The notes beneath the pieces were generated by a model. It had not been told where the DNA came from. It searched no databases and saw only the letters and a list, made by a program, of their open reading frames with translations. 6,601 nt of DNA from an uncultured Rikenellaceae bacterium (GTDB taxonomy: Bacteria > Bacteroidota > Bacteroidia > Bacteroidales > Rikenellaceae): NCBI GenBank assembly GCA_947038135.1, contig CAMQVM010000091.1, forward strand, positions 1 to 6,601, given 5' to 3'. Of the stretch, positions 1 to 5,672 are shown piece by piece (the stretch's first letter is position 1; every line of letters begins with the position of its first letter). The position numbers and the translations under genes were made by a program.

Positions 1-55
1 AGCACCTACGCGCCTTAGGCGCTTGGTGGCTCCCTTCGGGAGCTGGCTGATTCAA
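1..55. other. Unidentified GC-rich structured segment at contig edge
   Basis: About two thirds of the first 50 bases are G or C, against an A/T-rich flank. Two strong adjacent hairpins are visible: GCGCC/GGCGC around a TTA loop (10-22) and GCTCCC/GGGAGC around a TTC loop (29-43). This density of GC-rich stems in a low-GC genome suggests the edge of a structured RNA gene cut by the contig end, but neither strand gives a canonical tRNA, because no T-arm with paired stems can be drawn around the TTCAA at 51-55. No T tract follows on either strand, so it is not a plain intrinsic terminator. The strand is undecided and the identity is open. Confidence 0.3.
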
Positions 56-243
56 CGTACACACAACTCATAAGTAAGTATTTACCACCCCAACAAAATA
101 TATATATATATAGGTTGTTAGATTAAGTTGTGATAAACCCCTCTCTCTCAATGCACTTTTGTACATAAAAAATGCCAAAGAGCTTTCAGACCCGATATAA
201 CCAACCAAACTGCACCACATTGCACCAACCAAACCAATCATAC
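56..243. other. Intergenic spacer with simple-sequence tracts, no gene seen
   Basis: A/T-rich spacer. It holds an alternating AT tract of 15 bases at 98-112, and a short direct repeat CCAACCAAAC at 201-210 and 225-234 with two copies of TGCACCA nearby (211-217, 221-227). A minus-strand frame of 63 codons is open across 68-259, but it would start at a GTG inside the rpsU terminator hairpin and looks like nothing known, so I do not call it. No promoter of the TAnnTTTG type was found here. Confidence 0.6.
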
Positions 244-293
244 AAAAAAAGTAGAGCACCTTATTTCACCGAGGTGAACATAAGATGCTCTAC
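244..293 (-). terminator. Intrinsic terminator of rpsU
   Basis: Read on the minus strand, an imperfect inverted repeat of 43 bases (251-293) forms a long hairpin: an 8-bp outer stem GTAGAGCA/TGCTCTAC, a C-A mismatch, a 5-bp stem, another mismatch, and a 6-bp inner stem TTCACC/GGTGAA. It is followed directly by seven T (A on the plus strand, 244-250). It lies about 30 bases past the rpsU stop codon. The T tract on the minus-strand side sets the direction. Confidence 0.92.
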
Positions 294-324
294 TATGTAT
301 AGTAAAAGATATTATATCTTAATA

Positions 325-522
325 CTAAAAATCTTCTTGGTTAAGTTGTAATTGCTTAACATAGATAGCTTTAAGCTTCTGTACACGATTTGTGATAGAT
401 GGCTTAGTAAACTCTCTGCGTGAACGAAGTTCTTTCATTACACCTGTTTTCTCAAATTTTCTTTTAAACTTCTTAAGGGCTCTTTCGATGTTTTCTCCCT
501 CTTTAATTGGCATGATAATCAT
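325..522 (-). CDS. rpsU: 30S ribosomal protein bS21
   Basis: A 65-residue, strongly basic protein of normal bS21 length. It opens with MIIMPIKEGENIERALKKF, followed by KRKFEKTGVMKELRSRREF, which is the typical Bacteroidota form of this small-subunit protein. bS21 sits on the platform of the 30S subunit near the 3' end of 16S rRNA and takes part in initiation. The ATG at 522 is chosen because Bacteroidota homologues begin with a short hydrophobic stretch before the P-x-K-E-G motif; an internal ATG at 513 would remove only three residues. No Shine-Dalgarno sequence precedes the start, and the upstream 60 bases are almost all A and T. The gene stands alone, ends in TAG, and is followed by its own terminator. 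A promoter about 180 bases upstream implies a long leader. Confidence 0.96.
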   Translation of the reverse strand: MIIMPIKEGENIERALKKFKRKFEKTGVMKELRSRREFTKPSITNRVQKLKAIYVKQLQLNQEDF

Positions 523-586
523 AGCACTAAATTTTTTATGTTATATTATTATATTATTTTTCTTTTTTTTTGTACATGGTGGATAA

Positions 587-608
587 GAGACAAAATTCAT
601 CTTGTCTC
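587..608. other. Hairpin in the rpsU leader
   Basis: Inverted repeat GAGACAA (587-593) and TTGTCTC (602-608) with an 8-base loop. Flanking ATAAG/CTTAT can extend the pairing across a CGCG bulge (583-616). There is no T tract directly after it on either strand, so it is not an obvious terminator. It falls within the presumed 5' untranslated region of rpsU, about 65 bases before the start codon. Its function is unknown. Confidence 0.45.
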
Positions 609-645
609 GCGCTTATAAATATATTTAACTTACTCTATACTAATA

Positions 646-690
646 GGCAACAACTCTCCCTCCAATTGCGCTAGCAATACTATTGCCAGC
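646..690 (-). promoter_or_regulatory. Structured 5' end of the rpsU leader with SD-like motif
   Basis: On the minus strand, close to the predicted transcript 5' end, a 9-bp stem GCTGGCAAT/ATTGCTAGC (one G-T pair) with a 3-base AGT loop occupies 670-690. Just downstream, GCAA (666-669) can pair with TTGC (647-650), leaving a loop that displays GGAGGGAG (656-663). GGAGG is the complement of the usual CCUCC at the 16S rRNA 3' end. The motif is about 135 bases upstream of the rpsU ATG, so it cannot serve that start directly. A regulatory role is inference only. Confidence 0.35.
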
Positions 691-700
691 AAATAATGCA

Positions 701-731
701 CAAAGATAATCAAAGATAATTAGATATCAAA
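701..731 (-). promoter_or_regulatory. Bacteroidota-type promoter for rpsU
   Basis: On the minus strand TTTG (728-731) is followed after 19 bases by TATCTTTG (701-708), an exact match to the Bacteroidota housekeeping pattern TTTG...TAnnTTTG. Transcription would begin near 694-697, giving rpsU a leader of roughly 170-175 bases. A second identical TATCTTTG lies at 711-718, since CAAAGATAAT is repeated head-to-tail at 701-720. No -33 element is well spaced for that outer copy, so the inner one is preferred. Confidence 0.65.
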
Positions 732-828
732 TATTTCGCTGTTTTTTTTACTATTTCAACAAAAATAATTAGTGCTGCAACACCCAATTTAGAGCCAATA
801 ATTATAAAAAGATAAAAAAAGTTACTTT

Positions 829-863
829 TTTGTTATTATTTCGAATAGAATTGCGTATCTTTG
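829..863 (+). promoter_or_regulatory. Bacteroidota-type promoter for mutAB
   Basis: An exact -7 box TATCTTTG (856-863), continuing as CA, is preceded by TTTG at 829-832 with a 23-base spacer, which is at the long end of the usual range. Transcription would begin around 867-871, leaving a leader of about 100 bases before the mutA ATG. The box is the same octamer as on the divergent rpsU side. Spacing is the only weak point. Confidence 0.6.
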
Positions 864-970
864 CAGATGGCTTTGTTTGAAGTCTTGAGAAATCTACCGA
901 TATGATATGGTGGGTAGCTTAAAAAAAATGCTAAATTACACGAAATATATTTAATTAAATCAAAGAAGTT

Positions 971-2827
971 ATGGCAAAATTATTTGCTGAGTTTCCAGAA
1001 GTATCTACACCACAGTGGGAAGAGGTGATCAACACCGACCTTAAAGGAGCAGATTACGAAAAGAAGCTTGTGTGGAAAAGTGCAGAGGGATTCTCTGTTC
1101 GTCCATATTATCGTACCGAAGATCTTGCATCTATCGACACTGTTGGTGCTACACCAGGTCAGTTTCCTTTTGTTAGAGGAACAAAAAAAGACAATAACTG
1201 GTTGGTTCGCCAATCAATTACAGTGAGTTGCCCTTCTGAGGCTAACAAGCTAGCGTTAAACGTGCTTTCGCGTGGCGCTGAGTCGTTAAATTTTGTTATC
1301 TCGAACAAAGAGTTTACTGCTGCCGACCTTGATGCTCTTCTTGAGGGTATCGTTGTTTCAGCTGTTGAGCTAAACTTTTCAGGTTGTGGTGTGTTCACTG
1401 TGGCAGAGTTGTTTATCGCTAAAATGGAGGCTACTGAGCTAACATCTAAAGAGGTGGCAGCGTCGTTTGATATCGATCCTATTATCAAAATGTTATCTCT
1501 TAGAGGTAAGGTTTGTAAGGAGAATTTCAAAATCGAGAAGATCGCTAACCTTATTAATAAGGCTGCAAAGTTCGGACGTATCAGATTTGTTACTGTCAAT
1601 GGTCAGGTGTTTAACGACTGTGGTGCTACAATAGTTCAAGAGCTTGCTCTAGCTATGTCAGTGGCGCACGACTATATCGTTGAGCTTATGAATGCAGGCG
1701 TGTCTATCGATAAGGCTGCTCATAACGTTAAATTTAATATGTCTATTAGCTCTTCATACTTTATGGAGATTGCTAAGTTTCGTGCTGCACGAGTTTTATG
1801 GGCTAACATCGTTGATGGATACAACCCTACAAAAAACTGTGCGTCTAAGTTAAAAGTTAACGCTATTACATCTAAATTCAACATGTCGGTTTACGATCCG
1901 TATGTAAATATGCTTCGTGGTACTACTGAGGCTATGAGTGCTGCTATTGCTGGGGTATCATCTATTGAGGTGAATCCTTTTGATGCTCCATTTAGAGAGC
2001 CAAGTGAGTTTTCGTCACGTATTGCACGTAACACTCAGCTGCTACTTAAAGATGAGTCGCATTTTGATCAAGTGGTTGATGCAGCAGGTGGTTCATACTA
2101 TGTTGAAACACTAACACAATCTATCACCGATGCAGCATGGTCGCTTTTCAAAGAGATCGAAGAGGCTGGTGGATATGTTGAGGCTTTCAAAAAAGGTGTT
2201 GTTCAAAGCAAAATTGCTGAGTCGGCAGCTAAAAAAGAGAGTAATATAGCTACCCGTAGAGAGATTCTACTTGGTACTAACCAATATCCTAACTTTACTG
2301 AGGTGGCTGAAAAAGATGTTACTGAGGCGAATGTTACAGCAGGTATCAAAGCTTGTAGTTGTAAGTCAGACGGTAGCCAGTATACTAAGTTAGTGCCTTT
2401 CCGTGCTGGTATGAGCTTTGAGCAGATGCGCTTAAAGGTTGACCGTGGAGGTAAGGATCTAAAAGTGTTTATGCTTACAGTGGGTAATATTACCTTCTGT
2501 CGTGCTAGAGCGCAGTTTGCAAGCAACTTCTTTGGTTGTGCTGGTATTCAGCCTATCGACAACATCTGTTTCGGATCTGTTGCAGAGGGTGCTGATGCAG
2601 CTATCAAAGCTGGTGCTGATGTAGTGGTTCTTTGCTCGTCTGACGATGAGTATGTAGCATTTGCTCCTGAGGCAGCTGCTGCATTAAAAGGCAAAGCTAT
2701 CTTGGTAGTGGCAGGTGATCCTGCTTGTAAGCCAGAGCTTCAGGCGGCTGGTATAAACAACTTTATAAGCGTTAGATCAAATGTCCTTGAGACTCTACAA
2801 TCTTACATTAAAGAACTCGGACTATAA
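971..2827 (+). CDS. mutA: Methylmalonyl-CoA mutase small (beta) subunit
   Basis: A 618-residue homologue of MutB that forms the non-catalytic half of the heterodimeric, cytoplasmic methylmalonyl-CoA mutase. Residues from about 40 to 450 match the TIM-barrel mutase domain and share landmarks with the neighbouring subunit: YFMEIAKFRAARVLWANIV around 263-281 and FSSRIARNTQ at 347-356, the counterparts of HFMEIAKLRAGRLLW and FSARIARNTQ in MutB. The C-terminal 130 or so residues have the cobalamin-domain fold pattern, but where MutB has D-x-H-x-x-G this protein reads LTVGNITFCRAR (502-513), so it should not ligate cobalt. That is normal for MutA. The linker has a C-S-C pair at 462-464. The ATG at 971 is preceded by AAAGAAG, a weak ribosome-binding sequence. 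mutB follows after 14 bases, so the two are surely co-transcribed. Confidence 0.95.
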   Translation: MAKLFAEFPEVSTPQWEEVINTDLKGADYEKKLVWKSAEGFSVRPYYRTEDLASIDTVGATPGQFPFVRGTKKDNNWLVRQSITVSCPSEANKLALNVLSRGAESLNFVISNKEFTAADLDALLEGIVVSAVELNFSGCGVFTVAELFIAKMEATELTSKEVAASFDIDPIIKMLSLRGKVCKENFKIEKIANLINKAAKFGRIRFVTVNGQVFNDCGATIVQELALAMSVAHDYIVELMNAGVSIDKAAHNVKFNMSISSSYFMEIAKFRAARVLWANIVDGYNPTKNCASKLKVNAITSKFNMSVYDPYVNMLRGTTEAMSAAIAGVSSIEVNPFDAPFREPSEFSSRIARNTQLLLKDESHFDQVVDAAGGSYYVETLTQSITDAAWSLFKEIEEAGGYVEAFKKGVVQSKIAESAAKKESNIATRREILLGTNQYPNFTEVAEKDVTEANVTAGIKACSCKSDGSQYTKLVPFRAGMSFEQMRLKVDRGGKDLKVFMLTVGNITFCRARAQFASNFFGCAGIQPIDNICFGSVAEGADAAIKAGADVVVLCSSDDEYVAFAPEAAAALKGKAILVVAGDPACKPELQAAGINNFISVRSNVLETLQSYIKELGL

Positions 2828-2841
2828 TATCTTAATCAATT

Positions 2842-4971
2842 ATGAGAGCTAAATTTTCAGATATAAAAACAAAAGGCACAGCATCAGAGTGTTGTACAAC
2901 AGAGTGCACCACCACTAAGCCTTGGCAGACAGCCGAACAAATTGATGTTAAAGGGTTATATACTCTTGCAGATCTTGAGGGTCTGGAGCATCTAAACTAT
3001 GCAGCAGGTATAGCACCATTTTTACGTGGACCATATAGCACAATGTACGTTATGCGTCCTTGGACTATTCGTCAGTATGCTGGTTTCTCTACTGCAGCAG
3101 AGTCTAACGCATTCTATCGCCGTAACCTAGCGTCGGGACAAAAGGGGCTATCAGTAGCCTTTGACCTTGCTACGCACCGTGGTTATGATGCCGATCATCC
3201 TCGTGTTGTGGGTGATGTAGGTAAGGCAGGTGTGTCTATCTGCTCGGTTGAAGATATGAAGGTTTTATTTGATGGTATACCACTAGATAAAATGTCTGTA
3301 TCGATGACTATGAATGGTGCAGTGCTTCCTATTCTTGCGTTTTACATCGTTGCTGGACTTGAGCAAGGTTGTACGTTAGCACAGCTTAGCGGTACTATTC
3401 AAAATGATATCCTTAAAGAGTTTATGGTGCGTAACACCTATATATACCCTCCTAAATTCTCTATGCAGATTATTGCAGATATCTTTGCATATACATCTAA
3501 CAATATGCCTAAGTTTAACTCTATATCTATCTCGGGTTACCATATTCAAGAGGCTGGTGGTACAGCAGATATTGAGCTAGCATACACTTTAGCTGATGGA
3601 TTAGAGTATCTACGTACTGGAGTTAACTCAGGTATGAGCATTGATAGCTTTGCGCCACGTTTATCTTTCTTCTGGGGTATCGGCACAAACCACTTTATGG
3701 AGATTGCTAAGCTTCGTGCGGGTCGTCTTTTGTGGGCTAAGATTGTTAATAAGTTTGATCCTAAAAACAAAAAATCGCTTGCTTTACGTACGCATAGCCA
3801 AACTTCGGGTTGGTCGCTTACCGAGCAAGATCCTTTCAATAATGTAGCACGTACTGCTGTTGAGGCTATGGCTTCGGCTCTAGGGCACACACAGTCGCTA
3901 CATACAAATGCTCTTGATGAGGCTATTGCTCTACCTACAGATTTCTCTGCACGTATTGCACGTAACACTCAAATTTATCTTCAAGAGGAGACTAACATCT
4001 GTAAAGCTGTTGATCCATGGGCTGGTTCTTACTACATTGAAAGCCTAACGCAAGAGATTGCTACAAAAGCATGGAAGCTTATTGAAGAGGTAGAGGAGCT
4101 TGGCGGAATGGCTAAAGCTATCGAAACAGGTATCCCTAAGATGCGTATCGAAGAGGCTGCTGCTCGTAAGCAGGCTCGTATCGATTCAGGAAATGATATT
4201 ATCGTTGGTCTGAACCGCTACCGTCTTGAAAAAGAGGATCCTATTGATATCCTTGATGTTGATAACACTGCTGTACGTATTTCACAAATCGAGCGTTTAG
4301 ACAAACTACGTGCAGAGCGTGATGAGGCTAAAGTTAAAGCATCATTAGAAGCTATCACTGAATGTGTTAAAACTGGTGAGGGTAACCTACTAGAGCTAGC
4401 TGTTGAGGCTGCAAAAGTACGTGCTACACTAGGTGAGGTTTCAGATGCTTGTGAGTGTGTTGTGGGTCGTTACAAAGCAATTATTCGTTCTATTTCAGGA
4501 GTTTATTCGTCGGCTGTGAAAAATAATAAAGATTTTGAGAATGCAAAGGCTATATGTGAGGCGTTTGCAAAGAAAGAGGGGCGTCAGCCTCGTATCATGA
4601 TAGCTAAGCTTGGTCAAGATGGTCATGATCGTGGTGCTAAGGTTATAGCTACTGGATATGCTGATATAGGTTTTGATGTTGATATGGGACCTCTGTTCCA
4701 GACTCCAGAAGAGGCTGCTAAGCAGGCTGTTGAGAATGATGTTCATGTTGTAGGTGTTTCATCACTTGCGGCAGGTCATAAAACTCTTGTTCCGCAGATT
4801 ATTGCGGCGCTTAAAGAGCTTGGTCGTGAAGATATTGTTGTTATTGTTGGAGGAGTTATTCCTGCACAGGACTATGATACGCTTTATAAATCGGGCGCAG
4901 CTGCTATCTTCGGTCCTGGTACGCCAGTTACCGATGGAGCTATCAAGCTTATTGAAATTTTATCAAAATAA
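2842..4971 (+). CDS. mutB: Methylmalonyl-CoA mutase large (alpha) subunit, catalytic
   Basis: A 709-residue adenosylcobalamin enzyme that interconverts succinyl-CoA and (R)-methylmalonyl-CoA in the propionate pathway. The TIM-barrel domain (about 45-520) has RPWTIRQY ending at Tyr79, Arg197, and Tyr233-His234 in GYHIQEAGG. By alignment these match Tyr89, Arg207 and Tyr243-His244 of the Propionibacterium enzyme. The C-terminal cobalamin domain (about 575-709) has Lys589, then DGHDRG with Asp593, the cobalt-ligating His595 and Gly598, followed by SSLAAGH (640-646) and GGVIPAQDY (670-678). All expected catalytic residues are present, so the enzyme should be active. Length is normal to slightly short. 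The N-terminal tail carries an unusual CCTTEC cluster (17-22). The ATG at 2842 has no Shine-Dalgarno sequence and lies 14 bases past mutA, consistent with an operon. A terminator follows the TAA after 35 bases. Confidence 0.97.
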   Translation: MRAKFSDIKTKGTASECCTTECTTTKPWQTAEQIDVKGLYTLADLEGLEHLNYAAGIAPFLRGPYSTMYVMRPWTIRQYAGFSTAAESNAFYRRNLASGQKGLSVAFDLATHRGYDADHPRVVGDVGKAGVSICSVEDMKVLFDGIPLDKMSVSMTMNGAVLPILAFYIVAGLEQGCTLAQLSGTIQNDILKEFMVRNTYIYPPKFSMQIIADIFAYTSNNMPKFNSISISGYHIQEAGGTADIELAYTLADGLEYLRTGVNSGMSIDSFAPRLSFFWGIGTNHFMEIAKLRAGRLLWAKIVNKFDPKNKKSLALRTHSQTSGWSLTEQDPFNNVARTAVEAMASALGHTQSLHTNALDEAIALPTDFSARIARNTQIYLQEETNICKAVDPWAGSYYIESLTQEIATKAWKLIEEVEELGGMAKAIETGIPKMRIEEAAARKQARIDSGNDIIVGLNRYRLEKEDPIDILDVDNTAVRISQIERLDKLRAERDEAKVKASLEAITECVKTGEGNLLELAVEAAKVRATLGEVSDACECVVGRYKAIIRSISGVYSSAVKNNKDFENAKAICEAFAKKEGRQPRIMIAKLGQDGHDRGAKVIATGYADIGFDVDMGPLFQTPEEAAKQAVENDVHVVGVSSLAAGHKTLVPQIIAALKELGREDIVVIVGGVIPAQDYDTLYKSGAAAIFGPGTPVTDGAIKLIEILSK

Positions 4972-5006
4972 GATATAATTTGTTGTGTAAGTTGTTTTAA
5001 CAGATT

Positions 5007-5034
5007 GGAGGGTGCCTTATTGGCACCCTCCTTT
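5007..5034 (+). terminator. Intrinsic terminator of the mutAB operon
   Basis: Perfect 10-bp stem GGAGGGTGCC (5007-5016) / GGCACCCTCC (5022-5031) with a 5-base TTATT loop, followed by TTT and then a T-rich run interrupted by C and G. It lies 35 bases after the mutB stop codon. The stem is strong; the T tract is short but typical of the region. Confidence 0.88.
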
Positions 5035-5040
5035 CGTTGT

Positions 5041-5235
5041 TGTCTATAATAAGTGACGATTGTAAGGTGTCGGAATATATGGGCTGGTTTGTGACGATAT
5101 TTAATAATATGCGTGCGAGTGACTTATGGAGCATATAGCCAGGATGAAAATTACTTAGTATTAATACGTAGGTTTAGGCTTGAAAATATTAACTTTGAAT
5201 CATCAGACCGTTGCAAAATTGCGAACTGCTGCATA
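5041..5235. other. Spacer between mutAB terminator and its diverged copy, no gene seen
   Basis: No start-to-stop gene of recognisable kind lies here. A plus-strand frame is open from about 5166 with no start codon. It reads into the duplicated mutB tail downstream and ends at a TAG at 5277-5279. Its last residues IKLLEILS resemble the MutB end IKLIEILS, but further upstream I cannot see convincing similarity to MutB. The stretch may be worn-down coding sequence or plain spacer. Confidence 0.5.
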
Positions 5236-5323
5236 TATTAAACTTCTTGAAATTTTATCACAATACGATATAATTTAGTTATAGATTTGAGGGTGCCTTA
5301 TCGGTGCCTTATTTCGTTGTTGT
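5236..5323 (+). repeat. Diverged second copy of the mutB 3' end and terminator
   Basis: Positions 5236-5276 align without gaps to 4941-4981, the last codons of mutB and the bases after its stop, with 36 of 41 bases the same. The mutB stop codon TAA is TAC here, so the frame reads on to a TAG at 5277-5279. After an unmatched stretch about 14 bases shorter than in the first copy, 5284-5301 matches 5003-5020 at 17 of 18 bases, and TTTCGTTGTTGTC recurs at the end. The terminator arm has changed (see the separate entry). The simplest reading is an old tandem duplication or the tail of a lost paralogue, now decaying. Confidence 0.85.
5290..5316 (+). terminator. Degenerate terminator hairpin in the duplicated tail
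   Basis: This corresponds to the mutAB terminator. The left arm AGGGTGCC (5290-5297) is kept. The right arm is now GGTGCCTT (5303-5310), so at the DNA level GGTGCCTTAT stands as a direct repeat (5292-5301, 5303-5312). In RNA an 8-bp stem can still form with three G-U pairs around a 5-base TTATC loop, followed by an A and then TTT. It would be weaker than the first copy and may or may not work. Confidence 0.4.
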
Positions 5324-5672
5324 CAAATATAATCACACATAAAAAATAGTATGTTACAGTCAAATATGAATAAATATGCAAATATTAAGATTATTATTAC
5401 TACATTTGTGTATAAAATAAAGATTTAACAGTGGCTTAACGACAATAAATTAGCTTTAAAGTTCTGTAGCTTAGGTGTATATGAATATTGCTAAGTGTAG
5501 AACCCATGATATTAATGTTGGTTTATAGTTTACTATGCAATATTTTTTTGCAAAATTACAACACACATAAATAAAACTATTATTCAGTCTTTTTAGCAAC
5601 CTAATTTAGACGCATTTAAAACCCTCATGTCGTTCTAAATAGCAATACTAACAATTAAAAATTATTAATACA
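5324..5672. other. A/T-rich spacer upstream of the lipoprotein gene, no gene seen
   Basis: Very A/T-rich with no credible open frame. TACATTTG at 5401-5408 matches the Bacteroidota -7 box, but no TTG element stands at a suitable distance upstream. A better-placed candidate promoter is listed at 5518-5550. The last 40 bases before the ATG at 5673 are A-rich and lack a Shine-Dalgarno sequence, as is usual for the phylum. Confidence 0.55.
5518..5550 (+). promoter_or_regulatory. Possible promoter of the lipoprotein gene
   Basis: TTG at 5518-5520 is followed after 20 bases by TATTTTTTTG (5541-5550) and then CA. This resembles TAnnTTTG with two extra T, so the match is imperfect. Transcription would begin near 5555 and leave a leader of about 115 bases. 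It is the best-spaced candidate in the spacer but weak. Confidence 0.3.

Larger units (their letters stand above)
523..970. other. Divergent intergenic region between rpsU and mutA
   Basis: A 448-bp A/T-rich spacer with no credible protein gene. It contains outward-facing promoters for rpsU (701-731, minus) and mutAB (829-863, plus), a structured leader on the rpsU side (two hairpins and a GGAGGG motif), a pyrimidine tract near 557-571, and an approximately 100-base leader before mutA. The leader of this cobalamin-enzyme operon is too short for a full cobalamin riboswitch, and no B12-box-like element was seen. A plus-strand frame across 392-586 runs antisense to rpsU and is not called. Confidence 0.7.

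Noticed and set aside
1..55. tRNA-Leu with TAG anticodon and long variable arm
   Set aside because: A CTTAGGC loop can be drawn, but its stem has a mismatch, and the TTCAA downstream is not flanked by a pairing T-stem.
68..259. Minus-strand 63-codon open frame with a hydrophobic N-terminal half
   Set aside because: It would start at a GTG inside the rpsU terminator hairpin, its C-terminal part is low-complexity from the AT tract, and it resembles no known family.
392..586. Plus-strand open frame of 64 codons
   Set aside because: It is antisense to rpsU. Its hydrophobic tail is encoded by the T-rich tract upstream of rpsU.
867..970. Cobalamin riboswitch controlling the B12-dependent mutase operon
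   Set aside because: The leader is only about 100 bases, too short for a full cobalamin aptamer, and no B12-box-like sequence was found.
1159..1599. Minus-strand open frame of 146 codons inside mutA
   Set aside because: It is a shadow of the mutA coding sequence, with no protein similarity and no promoter.
1441..2824. Loss of the cobalamin-binding DxHxxG motif in MutA as a sign of inactivation
   Set aside because: Absence of this motif is normal for the small subunit. MutB carries it intact at residues 593-598.
3546..3968. Minus-strand open frame of 140 codons inside mutB
   Set aside because: It is a shadow of a conserved catalytic region of mutB. The Arg/Ser/Ala-rich composition is typical of antisense frames.
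5401..5408. TACATTTG as promoter of the lipoprotein gene
   Set aside because: It fits the -7 consensus, but there is no TTG at a suitable distance upstream and it would leave a leader of about 260 bases.
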